A stretch of DNA of 64,000 bases, from positions 1,674,001 through 1,738,000 of the forward strand of contig NZ_CP135439.1 of the NCBI RefSeq assembly GCF_032341995.1, written 5' to 3'. Source of the stretch: Domibacillus sp. DTU_2020_1001157_1_SI_ALB_TIR_016. GTDB taxonomy: Bacteria; Bacillota; Bacilli; Bacillales; Domibacillaceae. The first letter of the stretch is position 1; each line of letters begins with the position of its first letter. The notes beneath the pieces were generated by a model. It was not told where the DNA came from. It searched no databases and saw only the letters and a program-made list of their open reading frames with translations. Positions 9,368 to 18,082 of the stretch are shown one piece after another. Made by a program: the position numbers and the translations under genes.

Positions 9368-11254
9368 ATGGAACGGTTCATACAGTTTAATGACGAAACA
9401 GTCAACTCCGCTTTTTGGATGGAACTGTCTGACCTTGCTGCGGCTCTGTCTCAAAATCCGGATTTAAAAGTGGAATTTGGCCCGCTTGCTTATTTGCAAA
9501 AAACGCCAGCCGTTCTGTTTGCCAGCCATTTCTGGCACCATCGTTCCAAAGAAGAAGAAACAGCGGGATTAAAAACGGACGTTTACCTGCGTGCACTTGG
9601 CACGATTCAGTGGACGGACGAAGCGGTCATCCGGTCTTTTATGGCCCGGTTTAGGGGAGATTTCGCCCGGCAGCTGCTTGCCGCTGCCGAAGATATTCGC
9701 TTAGAGCCTATGTGTATGGGGGCGCGCCCAGGAACAAAAAGAGCTTTTCATACCCGCCGCCAGGTGCTGCGGCGTTACCATGAAGTACAGCTGTCGGTGA
9801 ATCAATCCAAAGGCTTTTACATGGATGCCGTTTTTAACGCTCTGTTTGTTCTATGGCAGGCAGATGCCCCTTTTGAATGGCCGGCTATTCATCCAGCTGT
9901 AGACCGTGCCGTGCCGTTTATCGATCGCACTGCCAGAGAGCTGTTTGATGCACGGTCGACAAAAGATGCAGCCAGAGTGGCCGGGGAGATCGCTGAGGTA
10001 TTAGAAGAGCTTGAGCTGCGCAGCATGGTAAATAAGTACAGCCATCTTCCGGATTACCGGGAGCCGTCGGCGGATGAAGCCGTGGTGGATCCAGGAAAGC
10101 GGCAGGATCCGCTTGTAAATGATGATGAGGCAGATGAAAAAGAAAACGAGCAGTTTGACGAACAGTTCTCTACCTGGCACCGCGAATCAGAGGAAACACG
10201 CGGTACCTTTATGCAGTTTGATCTTGACCAGGGAACGAAAACACCGATGATGGGCAACACAGCCCGTGAAGGAGACGAAGGGGATGCAGCCCTTGCTTCC
10301 GTGCAGGGACGCTCTAAGAAGTCCTCGCGTGAGCAATATAACCGGCTGCTTGCCGAGCGGCGTGACGAAGAAAGCAAGGCAGATGAAGCGCATTACGGAA
10401 AAGAAAACATTGGCGCCAAAGCGATTTACGAAAAGCCGCGTACAGCAAGTGATACAGAACGGGAAGAGTACCGCCGGATGAGAGATGAAACGGCACCTGT
10501 TGTCCAGACGCTGAAACGGATGATTCAAAAATCGATTGAAAAGAAAAAAACCAGTCCGCGTACGGATTTGTTAACAGGACGCCTGGGACGCAAGCTGACG
10601 CGCTTCTTTACCGATGAGAATCCACGTCTGTTTTACAAAAAGCAGGAACCGTCCCGTGAAATTGATGCTGCTTTTTATTTATTGATTGATAGTTCTGCGT
10701 CTATGTACGATAAAATGGACGATGTGAAAAAAAGCGCCGTGCTGTTTCATGAAACATTGTCTTCTCTTCGAGTGCCGCATGAGATTACCGGCTTTTGGGA
10801 GGATACATCTCCTCTTTCAAAAGAAGTGAAGCCGAATTATTTCTTAACGGCTGTGCCTTTTCAAGCATCCCACCAAAAGGATGCAGGCTATGCCATTATG
10901 CAGCTTCGGCCTGAAGAAGACAACCGGGATGGCTTTGCCCTCCGACTGGCCATTGAAAAAATGGAACGCCGGAGTGAAGCGCGAAAATTCCTTATTGTTT
11001 TCTCAGACGGAGAGCCGTCCGCTGCTGATTACGATAAAAACGGTGTACTTGATACCCATGAAGCCGTAATGATGGCACGCAAAAAAGGGATGACCGTGTT
11101 TAATCTGTTTATTGGAGAAGAGGCGCTTGATGAAGCACGCCGGCAGATAATGAAGACCATTTACGGGCACGGCTCTATCATGGCCCCTGATGTATCAGAG
11201 CTTCCTCACGTGTTAACGCCGATTTTAAAAAAGCTGCTGTTTGAAAGTATTTAA
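9368..11254 (+). CDS. yojO: VWA-domain protein (YojO/NorD-like), MoxR partner
   Basis: A 628-residue cytoplasmic protein with a long acidic, charged middle region (about residues 240-370) and a C-terminal von Willebrand A domain. The MIDAS metal site DSSAS is at about residue 440, and the later VFSDGEPS supplies the conserved aspartate. The architecture matches NorD/CobT-type VWA partners of MoxR ATPases. It follows yojN after a single base, so the two are one unit. The substrate of the pair is unknown. No signal peptide or membrane helix is evident. Confidence 0.88.
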   Translation: MERFIQFNDETVNSAFWMELSDLAAALSQNPDLKVEFGPLAYLQKTPAVLFASHFWHHRSKEEETAGLKTDVYLRALGTIQWTDEAVIRSFMARFRGDFARQLLAAAEDIRLEPMCMGARPGTKRAFHTRRQVLRRYHEVQLSVNQSKGFYMDAVFNALFVLWQADAPFEWPAIHPAVDRAVPFIDRTARELFDARSTKDAARVAGEIAEVLEELELRSMVNKYSHLPDYREPSADEAVVDPGKRQDPLVNDDEADEKENEQFDEQFSTWHRESEETRGTFMQFDLDQGTKTPMMGNTAREGDEGDAALASVQGRSKKSSREQYNRLLAERRDEESKADEAHYGKENIGAKAIYEKPRTASDTEREEYRRMRDETAPVVQTLKRMIQKSIEKKKTSPRTDLLTGRLGRKLTRFFTDENPRLFYKKQEPSREIDAAFYLLIDSSASMYDKMDDVKKSAVLFHETLSSLRVPHEITGFWEDTSPLSKEVKPNYFLTAVPFQASHQKDAGYAIMQLRPEEDNRDGFALRLAIEKMERRSEARKFLIVFSDGEPSAADYDKNGVLDTHEAVMMARKKGMTVFNLFIGEEALDEARRQIMKTIYGHGSIMAPDVSELPHVLTPILKKLLFESI

Positions 11255-11775
11255 GCGATCATTGGATTAAAATCCAACAAAAAAGCTAGTCCATCATGGA
11301 ACAGCTTTCAGACGGTTGATAAATTATATTGATAACCGTACACATAAATGGGGTGGAGCGGCGGCGTCCAGGCAGCTCCGCTTTCCATGGGGCAGGCGCT
11401 GAGCCCGATTTCGCCTGGCGGCTTCTCACCGGTCTCAGCTGCCCGCTCGTCCCATAGGAGTCTTCGCCGCACACCCGCCGCCTGTGCGGTTAGACAAGAC
11501 TGCACAGCTTAATAAATACACTTGCCCTATCACCAAATCAGTAAAAGCGCATGTAGAAATGCCCCCATTGCTAATTTTTCGAAACAAATGGGAAAGCCGG
11601 CCGGACGAAGACTCCTGCGGGAAGTACAGTGAGTCGGGAGACCCCGCAGCGCAGCCGAGGAGGCTTCTGCACTGCCCTAAGGTGCGCGAAGTCCGGCAGG
11701 CTTCACTTATCGGTTCTTTTTAAGAAAGAATGTTTCCCGAAAAGTCTCCTGCCTGTTTTCGGCGGTAAAACTTTC

Positions 11776-11812
11776 ATAAAAAAAGACTGACGACTTTGTC
11801 GACAGTCTCAAG
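11776..11812 (-). terminator. Terminator after telA (minus strand)
   Basis: Read on the minus strand, GACTGTCGAC and GTCGTCAGTC pair around AAA and are followed by T7. It ends the xpaC-telA transcript. Confidence 0.75.
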
Positions 11813-11839
11813 CTGTTCCCATGTGGAACAGCTTTTTTG
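11811..11839 (+). terminator. Plus-strand terminator-like hairpin
   Basis: AAGCTGTTCC/GGAACAGCTT with a short loop followed by T6 on the plus strand. It would stop transcripts running out of yojO and the repeat region before they enter telA in antisense. Confidence 0.7.
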
Positions 11840-11848
11840 TATTGGAAT

Positions 11849-13030
11849 TTATTGTTTTAAACGCAGCAGCTGTTGTTTTAAATCGTCTTCCATCACAAGC
11901 AATTCGTCTTCCGCTGCTTTTCGTTTTGCACGCCCGTCCTGCTGAATGCGGATTGTTTCTTCAAGCGTTGTAATTAAGTTTTCCTGTGTTTTCTTTAATG
12001 TTTCAATATCAACAAGGCCGCGCTCATTTTCACGGGCAGTCTCGATCGAGTTGACTTTCAGCATTTCAGAGTTTTTCAGCAGCAGGTCATTCGTGGTTTT
12101 CGATACTTCTTTTTGTGCCTTTACGGCTTTTTGCTGGCGGACCAGCGTTAAAGCAATAGCGATTTGGTTTTTCCAGAGCGGCACAGCCGTTAAAATGGAA
12201 GACTGGATTTTTTCAGCCAGTGCCTGGTTAGTGTTTTGAATCAAACGGATTTGCGGCGCGCTTTGAATTGTAATCTGGCGGCTCAGCTTCAAGTCGTGCA
12301 GACGCTTTTCAAGCCGGTCCGCAAAAGCGATCATATCATTGACTTCCTGGAAATCCATTTGATCACCCGTCTGTTCTGCTTTTTGGCGCAGCGCCGGGAT
12401 CGTTTTCGTTTCGATTTCTTCAAGCTTTAATTCTCCAGCAGCAATGTAAATATTGAGCGCCTGAAAATATTCTTTGTTTTTTTCATAAAGCTGCTCAAGC
12501 ATCCGGATATCTTCAATGAGTCCGCGCTTGGAATGCTCAAGCTTGACCCCGATGCGGTCGATTTGAGCACCGACTTTTTGGTAGCGCGTCATCACTTCCT
12601 GTACCGAATCCGATACTTTGCCAAACATACGGGAAAATACATTTCGCTTTTCCTCCCGCAGTTCATCTGGATTTACATTTTTTAAGTTTTTCATTAAATC
12701 ATTTAAAATATCGCCAACCGGCCCGATATCCTTGCGCTGTACGTGATCAAGCATATGGTGTGAGAAATCAGACAGCTTTGTTTGGGCAGCAGTCCCGAAG
12801 GAAAAAACCGCCTGCTGGTTTCCAGCTTCAATTTGCGCGGCCAGCTGCTCTGCTTTTTGGCGGTGTTCAGCCGGAAGCAGATCAACAAGCCGTTTAGATT
12901 GTGGAGAAGGGGCAGCTGCGCTCGGGGCAGAAGGCATGTCCCCAAATGGATCAGCAAGCAGGTTATTTAATAAATCATCGTTTTTTGCGCCCGTAACGGG
13001 TGCCGGTTGTGACTGTAGTTCGTTGTTCAT
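11849..13030 (-). CDS. yaaN: TelA-family toxic anion resistance protein (YaaN-like)
   Basis: A 393-residue, largely helical cytoplasmic protein of the TelA/KlaA family, which is linked to tellurite and other toxic anion or cell-envelope stress resistance; the biochemical role is unknown. A Pro/Ala-rich N-terminus (about residues 1-45) leads into long heptad-rich helices with many Gln, Glu and Lys. It is encoded with xpaC, as in B. subtilis (xpaC-yaaN), which supports YaaN orthology. Its ATG has a GAAAGGAG site that lies inside the xpaC reading frame; the genes overlap by 56 bases. Confidence 0.88.
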   Translation of the reverse strand: MNNELQSQPAPVTGAKNDDLLNNLLADPFGDMPSAPSAAAPSPQSKRLVDLLPAEHRQKAEQLAAQIEAGNQQAVFSFGTAAQTKLSDFSHHMLDHVQRKDIGPVGDILNDLMKNLKNVNPDELREEKRNVFSRMFGKVSDSVQEVMTRYQKVGAQIDRIGVKLEHSKRGLIEDIRMLEQLYEKNKEYFQALNIYIAAGELKLEEIETKTIPALRQKAEQTGDQMDFQEVNDMIAFADRLEKRLHDLKLSRQITIQSAPQIRLIQNTNQALAEKIQSSILTAVPLWKNQIAIALTLVRQQKAVKAQKEVSKTTNDLLLKNSEMLKVNSIETARENERGLVDIETLKKTQENLITTLEETIRIQQDGRAKRKAAEDELLVMEDDLKQQLLRLKQ

Positions 13031-13676
13031 CTTCGTTGTCTCCTTTCAAAGCAGGTTGTTCAGGTTCGATTATCTTTTTCGTTTGAGCCGTGCGCTGCCG
13101 GGCAACATCGAGTTCGATCGTTAAGTGTTCAATATCACGGGCGAGCACTTGACGAAGATCCGCTTCTAATGTTTGGGACAGATCACCAAGTGTTTCCGTC
13201 GTTTCAAGCAAGGATCGTTTCATGTCCGGGCCTTTTACTTTTTTGTTTGAGAGAAGAGCTGATTTTTCGGCCAGCTCTACTACCGAATCCAGATGAGAAT
13301 AGAAAAAAGGCTCAATCTCGTAAAACCGCTTCGGTTCTTTTTTGACAACCGAATAAATACGCTTTACCAGACTGTTTAATTCAATCATTTGTTTAAGAGA
13401 ACGAAGGCTCCGTACCTTTAAAAACAAATGCTGCAGCCGGGACAGCTTTGCTTTCGCTTCTTTTAGCTGATCAAGTATATAGTAATATTCTCTACGGCTT
13501 AATCCATATTTTTTTTGGATTCGTCTGTTGCCGAAATTGGTATACAGCATAAACACTCCTGCAAAACCGGCTGCGAATGCCGCCCATGACAGCCAGCCAT
13601 CAAGCGGCATTGTCAGCACGAGAGCTGCTGCGAGTGAAACGGCCAGGCGGCGGGACCAATAAAAAGAATATCGCAT
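12975..13676 (-). CDS. xpaC: XpaC-family membrane-anchored protein
   Basis: A 233-residue protein. Two hydrophobic helices near the N-terminus (about residues 10-45, with a short break at GW) anchor a cytoplasmic helical domain rich in Lys and Leu. The family is annotated for 5-bromo-4-chloroindolyl phosphate hydrolysis, but its physiological role is unclear. The C-terminus is charged (TRYGRKKR). Its last 18 codons overlap the start of telA, which suggests coupled expression. The start ATG is at 13676. Confidence 0.85.
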   Translation of the reverse strand: MRYSFYWSRRLAVSLAAALVLTMPLDGWLSWAAFAAGFAGVFMLYTNFGNRRIQKKYGLSRREYYYILDQLKEAKAKLSRLQHLFLKVRSLRSLKQMIELNSLVKRIYSVVKKEPKRFYEIEPFFYSHLDSVVELAEKSALLSNKKVKGPDMKRSLLETTETLGDLSQTLEADLRQVLARDIEHLTIELDVARQRTAQTKKIIEPEQPALKGDNEDEQRTTVTTGTRYGRKKR

Positions 13677-13793
13677 CGTTCATCCACTCCATTTTATCAT
13701 TTTGCTCTTTTACATGAGCGTATTTTGTTTCTTTATACGGACAAGCCGCAGAAAAAGTTTCATCTATAGTCCATTGTTTACGTTTTTTTCTAT

Positions 13794-13821
13794 GAAAAAA
13801 CCCCTTTTTGAAAAAAGGGGC
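13794..13821 (-). terminator. Terminator after yidC
   Basis: On the minus strand, CCCCTTTTTT and AAAAAGGGG form a short-loop stem followed by T6 immediately downstream of the yidC stop. Confidence 0.85.
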
Positions 13822-13826
13822 ATTTC

Positions 13827-14588
13827 TTATTTTGCTGATTCTTCAGCCGGCGGGTGGTTCTGATAATATTTGCGCCCGATCCATGATTGGAAAATAAGGA
13901 TCAGTCCGCTGACGCTCCAATAAATAGGAAGGGCAGCTGGTGCGTTAAACGAGAAAACCAAAATCATAATCGGCGACAGCAGGCCGATAAATTTCATTTG
14001 CTGCTGCTGTTCAGCCGGCATTGTCTGCATGGACAGACGGAATTGAACATAGTACATAATACCCGCAATAACGGCCATGGCAATGTCAGGCTGTCCGAGA
14101 CGGAACCAAAGGAATTCATGCGTTTTTATATCTTCTGAGACGGTAATGGCGTAATAAAGGCCTGTCCAGACCGGCAGCTGTAAAAGCATCGGCAGGCAAC
14201 CCATAGCCATTGGATTGATGTCATTTTCTTTGTAAAGAGTCATCATTTCCATTTGAATCTTCCGCTGTTCTTCCTGTGTTTTAGCTGCTTTTAATCGTGC
14301 TTGAATATCAGTCATCTGCGGTTTTACTTTTTCCATCTTGTGGCGCATGGCGGCCTGCTTTTTCATCGAATTCAGCATAAGCGGCATTAGAATCAATCGT
14401 ACCGCAATGGTAATGACGATGATTGCCATTCCATAACTGCCAAACATTTCGCCGAGCCAGTGAATCAGTTCAACGAACGGATTCACGAGGTAATCATGGA
14501 AAAAATGGCCTTCTGTTTGTGCGCTTTGACAGCCGGATAACAAAGCGGCCGATAAAGCAGTAAGCGCAATCGTTAATTGTTTTTTCAA
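13827..14588 (-). CDS. yidC: Membrane protein insertase, YidC/Oxa1 family (SpoIIIJ/YqjG type)
   Basis: Inserts and folds membrane proteins with or without SecYEG. With a TTG start at 14588 (behind AGGAGGAACGAA) the product has 253 residues and starts with a lipoprotein signal whose lipobox is LLSGC. An open frame reaches 26 codons further up but would bury the signal peptide. Five hydrophobic segments and the family stretches NPFVELIHWL and GCLPMLLQLPVW are visible, plus a conserved arginine in VRLILMPLM and a polar C-terminus. I see no room for a MifM-type regulatory leader upstream (about 100 bases to the bioB operator). Confidence 0.92.
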   Translation of the reverse strand: MKKQLTIALTALSAALLSGCQSAQTEGHFFHDYLVNPFVELIHWLGEMFGSYGMAIIVITIAVRLILMPLMLNSMKKQAAMRHKMEKVKPQMTDIQARLKAAKTQEEQRKIQMEMMTLYKENDINPMAMGCLPMLLQLPVWTGLYYAITVSEDIKTHEFLWFRLGQPDIAMAVIAGIMYYVQFRLSMQTMPAEQQQQMKFIGLLSPIMILVFSFNAPAALPIYWSVSGLILIFQSWIGRKYYQNHPPAEESAK

Positions 14589-14687
14589 ATTCGTTCCTCC
14601 TGCGCCTGCTAGCAGGCTAGTTGCTTTAGACAAAAAAAGTATACTCCTTTTTTCCTGCAAAAACAATTAATCAATTATAAGGCGAAA

Positions 14688-14738
14688 TGTAAACCTTTAA
14701 TTTTATTAGGTTGACAAAATAAAGACCAATCCTTTAAT
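14688..14738 (+). promoter_or_regulatory. BirA operator and promoter of bioB
   Basis: TGTAAACC and GGTTGACA form an imperfect palindrome with a 13-base spacer (14688-14716), the spacing of the B. subtilis biotin operator (TTGTTAACC-13-GGTTAACAA). The right arm contains the -35 TTGACA (14711-14716), and TTTAAT (14733-14738) is a plausible -10 after 16 bases. Biotinyl-AMP-loaded BirA would block the promoter. Confidence 0.85.
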
Positions 14739-14761
14739 CTGGAAAAAAAGGAGGGGTTACC

Positions 14762-15754
14762 ATGTCAACATGGACTCAATTAGCTGTACAGATTTTAGGA
14801 GGTTACAAGCTTTCGGAAGAGGAAGCAGAGAATATTTTAACGTGTCCTGATGAAGAGGTTTTGCAGCTGCTCGAGGGCGCTTTTCATCTTCGCCGCCATT
14901 ATTACGGAAAGAAAGTCAAACTGAATATGATCATCAATACAAAATCCGGCTTATGTCCGGAGGATTGCGGCTATTGTTCTCAATCGTCCCAGTCAACGGC
15001 TCCAATCCAAAAATACCGGATGATGAACCGTGAACAAATTGTGGCCGGTGCCGAAAAAGCCCATTCCCTTGGCGCAAATACCTACTGCATCGTGGCGAGC
15101 GGAAGAGGACCGTCTAAAAAAGAACTCGATACTGTCACAGATGCGGTAAAAGAGATAAAAAACAAATATGGGATGCGCATTTGTGCATGCCTGGGACTCC
15201 TAAAACCGGAGCAGGCTGTACAGCTGAAAGAAGCAGGAGTGAACCGGTACAACCATAATATAAATACATCCAAAAACCATCACGAGTCGATTACGACTAC
15301 TCATACATATAACGATCGTACAGAAACAGTCGGCCGCGTAAAAGAAAGCGGCATGTCCCCATGCTCCGGCGTCATTATCGGCATGGGTGAAACGAATGAA
15401 GACATTATCAATATGGCTTTTAGCCTGAGGGAGCTTGATGCTGACTCAATTCCGGTTAATTTCCTGCATGCTATACCGGGTACAAAGCTTGAGGACGCTA
15501 AGCCGCTTACGCCGCTTTTTTGCTTAAAAGTACTTGCGTTGTTCCGTTTTATCAATCCATCAAAAGAAATCCGGATTTCAGGCGGCCGGGAAGTGAATTT
15601 ACGCTCCGTTCAGCCACTTGGCTTGTACGCTGCCAATTCTATTTTTTTAGGAAGCTATTTGACGACTCCCGGCCAGGAGGTCACAGCAGATCATAAAATG
15701 ATTGAGGATATGGGATTTGAAATAGAGCAGGCGCACGAGCAGGCTCCTGTTTAA
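14762..15754 (+). CDS. bioB: Biotin synthase
   Basis: A radical SAM enzyme that inserts sulfur into dethiobiotin, the last step of biotin synthesis. 330 residues, typical for the family. The radical SAM cysteines are at 65, 69 and 72 in LCPEDCGYC. Further conserved segments include YNHNINTSKNHH and the arginine/substrate region SGGREVNL. It stands alone, with no bioA, bioD or bioF beside it, under its own BirA operator. A second BirA-type operator in this window controls bioY-yhfT-yhfS. The ribosome site is AAGGAGG. Confidence 0.97.
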   Translation: MSTWTQLAVQILGGYKLSEEEAENILTCPDEEVLQLLEGAFHLRRHYYGKKVKLNMIINTKSGLCPEDCGYCSQSSQSTAPIQKYRMMNREQIVAGAEKAHSLGANTYCIVASGRGPSKKELDTVTDAVKEIKNKYGMRICACLGLLKPEQAVQLKEAGVNRYNHNINTSKNHHESITTTHTYNDRTETVGRVKESGMSPCSGVIIGMGETNEDIINMAFSLRELDADSIPVNFLHAIPGTKLEDAKPLTPLFCLKVLALFRFINPSKEIRISGGREVNLRSVQPLGLYAANSIFLGSYLTTPGQEVTADHKMIEDMGFEIEQAHEQAPV

Positions 15755-15852
15755 TAGACCAGAAAGGTCCATGAATTCTTTTACTGAAATACAAGAAAAG
15801 TGAGTTATAAGGCTTAAAATAAAAATAGCTACATGTTGTTTAACAATAAAAA

Positions 15853-15883
15853 GAAAAAAAGAGGAGTGGGATTCCCACTTCTC
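15853..15883 (-). terminator. Terminator after the broken membrane protein gene (minus strand)
   Basis: GAGGAGTGGGA/TTCCCACTTCTC form an 11-bp stem with one G-T pair. On the minus strand a T-rich tract follows, so it would end the 15960-16724 transcript. Confidence 0.7.
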
Positions 15884-15959
15884 TTATCACGACAACTTTT
15901 TGTTTTTTTATTTTCAGAAAAAGTAATTATCTTAATCAGAGTCTTATTTTTAAAAGAAA

Positions 15960-16724
15960 TTAGTCATTGTAGTAGGGTGGCTCCTTTCCCTTCTCATCAT
16001 AAGCAGACAAACTTCCTCGGTCTACTTTATAGGACAAAGACCAAGAATCACTTGCAGCTTCTTTACTCCAATGCTCCGTAAAAGTAACAAGATATACTTC
16101 AGGTTCCAGTTCTTTTACGCTTGTTTCTCTAACTACGTTATAACCTTGGATGGTTCCTTCCCATTTGCCAACTTCCTTAGGAAAACTCTTTATAACAGTC
16201 TCATTGTCATTGGTCGCAAACTCAACAGCTTCTTCTTTTGTAAAAGGAGGGACGGGAGGCGAAGAAATATAAAAATACAGCCAGCCGATAAAAGCTAGAA
16301 TAAAAGGAATAAGCCAGATTATCTTTATACTCTTTTGGTTTTCCATTCTCTTCTCTACCCATTTATCTATTAGCGCGTATAACAGAGCAGCTACTAATCC
16401 ATAAATTGCAAAAATCAAATCTTGAAATAAAATGCCATTTGCTAAACCAAACAAACTAAGAATGACTATATATAACCAATCTTGATTTTTAAACCATTTT
16501 TTGTGAAAGTACTCAATGACAAGAGAAACAATATTTCCATAAACAAGAACAATTGCACCGATGTACGTGAAGAACATAGATGACAAAAGAAGAAAGTTAG
16601 TTCCCAAATCATATATGAAATTAGTTTCTTCAGCCATATCGTAAAACGCTAAAAATATTGATGCCAAAGTGGTCGTAATAAATGTTGTCAGTAATTTTCA
16701 TATGGCTAAGTGTGTAAAATTCAT
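15960..16724 (-). pseudogene. Multi-pass membrane protein of unknown function, interrupted by a nonsense codon
   Basis: The likely start is ATG 16724 behind a strong GGGAGG site (minus strand). The frame reads MNFTHLAI, then TGA (16698-16700), and continues in the same frame KLLTTFITTTLASIFLAFYD..., so codon 9 appears mutated from a sense codon. The rest (about 235 residues from a TTG at 16667) has four or five hydrophobic helices, a polar stretch EKRMENQKS, another helix, then a soluble roughly 95-residue C-terminal domain starting PPFTKEEAVEFA and ending KEPPYYND. I do not recognise the family. The TTG could still start a shortened protein, but it lacks a good ribosome site. A sequencing error cannot be excluded. 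Confidence 0.65.
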
Positions 16725-16787
16725 TTTTATCCTCCCTGTGTTAGTAGTATAGCAAAAGTGATAAATGTAGTGACAAAACGGTGAAAA

Positions 16788-16828
16788 AAACGCAAAAAAA
16801 GGTGTATCAACAAAATTGTTGATACACC
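16788..16828 (-). terminator. Orphan minus-strand terminator
   Basis: GGTGTATCAACAA pairs with TTGTTGATACACC (13 bp, tiny loop); on the minus strand a T7 tract follows. No minus-strand gene lies upstream to use it, so it may be left from a lost gene, or act on antisense transcription from the following operon. Confidence 0.6.
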
Positions 16829-16968
16829 GCTAATTTACATTGTTAAACAGCATGTGTCGTCGTTATTAATACTGTCTAATTTTTAATAATTATAGATTCA
16901 GTGTTACATATTCATGGACCTTTTTTACATACAGATATGGTAAAATCATTCCAAGAAAGGGTGAGAGC

Positions 16969-17364
16969 ATGAAAGAAAAACAAGAGCTGTACCGGTATTC
17001 CTGCACGGTGGATGAGGAGAAAGTTTTTGCATTTAAACAAGCGGTTTCGGCTGCCGATACGGGGAGTGAGATACCGCCAACGTTTCTCACTGTACTTGAT
17101 TTTCACGGCGGGTTGTCTTTTCAAAAATTGACGGAGCTTCTCCAGTTTGACCCTGCTTGTGTGCTGCACGGCAGCCAGTCTTATGAATACATAAAACCGA
17201 TCGTTCCAGGTGACCACATTGAAGCCGTTGTGTATATGACAGGACGGACGTCCAAAAGAGGCATGACGTTTGCAAAGCTTGAAACGGTTTATTTAAAAGA
17301 AAACCATCCAGCCGTTATATCGCGTTCGACCTTGATTGAACAGAAGGGAGCAGCCCATGTTTAA
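16969..17364 (+). CDS. MaoC-like dehydratase subunit, N-terminal type (FAS1-like hydratase)
   Basis: A 131-residue hotdog-fold protein of the MaoC_dehydrat_N type. The tail of the central helix region and strands (VLHGSQSYEYIKPIVPGD) match the family's HxxQxxxYxxPxxxGD pattern. Such proteins lack the catalytic motif and pair with a catalytic MaoC partner, here encoded next with an 8-base overlap, to form a heterodimeric (R)-hydroxyacyl thioester dehydratase. RBS AAAGGGTGAG precedes the ATG. A TTTACA..TAAAAT promoter-like pair lies just upstream (16924-16946). The substrate is unknown. Confidence 0.82.
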   Translation: MKEKQELYRYSCTVDEEKVFAFKQAVSAADTGSEIPPTFLTVLDFHGGLSFQKLTELLQFDPACVLHGSQSYEYIKPIVPGDHIEAVVYMTGRTSKRGMTFAKLETVYLKENHPAVISRSTLIEQKGAAHV

Positions 17365-17707
17365 ACCTCTTTACTGGACAATTACTGCAGAAGAAATTCG
17401 TGAGTATGCAGCCGCTTCAGGTGACTTTAACCCGATTCATACGGACCCTGATTATGCACAAAAAGCCGGGCTGAAGGGCTGTATTGCACATGGAATGCTC
17501 GTAATGGCGCTTGGAAGCCGTGCGATCCGTGAATGGGAGGCAGGCGATTTAACCTCCTACGAGGCCCGCTTTCAGGCGATGACGTATCCCGACGAGCCGC
17601 TTGTGGTCAAAGGCAGCTGGATGGATGAGGCAGCAGGCAAAGGCAGTGTAACAGTCCAAAACGAGAAAGGCGAAATAAAAATGAAAGGCACCTTTACAGT
17701 GAAGTGA
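17357..17707 (+). CDS. MaoC-like dehydratase, catalytic subunit
   Basis: A 116-residue hotdog protein carrying the hydratase-2 catalytic motif ASGDFNPIHTDPDYA (Asp and His of the dyad), then GCIAHGMLVMAL. It probably forms the active dehydratase with the preceding subunit. An in-frame ATG at 17336 is inside the upstream gene; ATG 17357 follows AAGGGAG and gives the family-like start MFKPLYW. The stop lies 6 bases before cidA, so the hydratase pair and the holin-like pair appear to be one transcript, an unusual combination. Confidence 0.87.
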   Translation: MFKPLYWTITAEEIREYAAASGDFNPIHTDPDYAQKAGLKGCIAHGMLVMALGSRAIREWEAGDLTSYEARFQAMTYPDEPLVVKGSWMDEAAGKGSVTVQNEKGEIKMKGTFTVK

Positions 17708-17713
17708 AGAAAG

Positions 17714-18082
17714 ATGAAAAAAGCGGCCGCTTTTCTTTTTCAGCTTGCGTTTCTGTCCGCTTTGTATTATGGATCTGAGTTTTTTGTTTCCTGGCTGCAT
17801 ATTCCGATTCCAGCCAGTGTTACCGGCATGGTGATCCTGCTTTTTCTTCTATCAAAGAGCTGGGTTCCTGTTCAAATGATCGAAAGTGGAGCTGCTTTTT
17901 TAAACAAGCATTTAGCTTTCTTTTTTATTCCAATTGCAGCCGGATTAATCACATACGGGGATCTGATCCGATCAGGCGGCGCTGCCCTTATAGCAGTGAT
18001 TGCCGGCAGTTCGGTTATGGGTCTTCTTATTACCTCTGGACTTTCTAGTGCATTGGCGAAGAGAAGCAGGGAAAAAGCATGA
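17714..18082 (+). CDS. cidA: CidA/LrgA-family holin-like protein
   Basis: A small membrane protein (122 residues) with four hydrophobic helices and the family stretch IPIPASVTGMVILLFLL, followed by FLNKHLAFFFIPIAAG. CidA/LrgA proteins form oligomers linked to murein hydrolase export, programmed lysis or, in more recent work on Bacillus relatives (PftAB), pyruvate transport. The last bases overlap the cidB start (ATGA). It sits directly behind the MaoC pair; no LytR or CidR regulator is adjacent. Confidence 0.9.
   Translation: MKKAAAFLFQLAFLSALYYGSEFFVSWLHIPIPASVTGMVILLFLLSKSWVPVQMIESGAAFLNKHLAFFFIPIAAGLITYGDLIRSGGAALIAVIAGSSVMGLLITSGLSSALAKRSREKA

Larger units (their letters stand above)
11255..11848. 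repeat. Inverted pair of degenerate GC-rich intergenic repeats
   Basis: The gap between yojO and the convergent telA gene has no credible gene but two related GC-rich elements in opposite orientation: about 11351-11475 on the minus strand and about 11595-11720 on the plus strand. Both carry CGAAGACTCCT followed by G-rich sequence and alternating GC-rich arms. Copy 2 continues GTGAGTCGGGAGACCCCGC and ends CTTCACTTATCGG. They resemble non-coding repeats I recall scattered through Bacillaceae genomes; mobility and role are unknown. Confidence 0.6.

Noticed and set aside
9062..9454. Minus-strand open frame of 130 codons across yojN-yojO
   Set aside because: Opposite two conserved genes and without ribosome site or domain.
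14041..14090. Ter-like TAGTACATA inside yidC
   Set aside because: Matches only the short core, lies in a conserved coding region, and lacks the rest of the consensus.
14589..14687. MifM-like regulatory leader peptide upstream of yidC
   Set aside because: Only about 100 bases to the bioB operator and no short frame with a membrane segment and stall-like end.
15833..16081. Possible small gene after bioB
   Set aside because: It runs through a terminator and the 3' end of the minus-strand membrane gene; no family resemblance.
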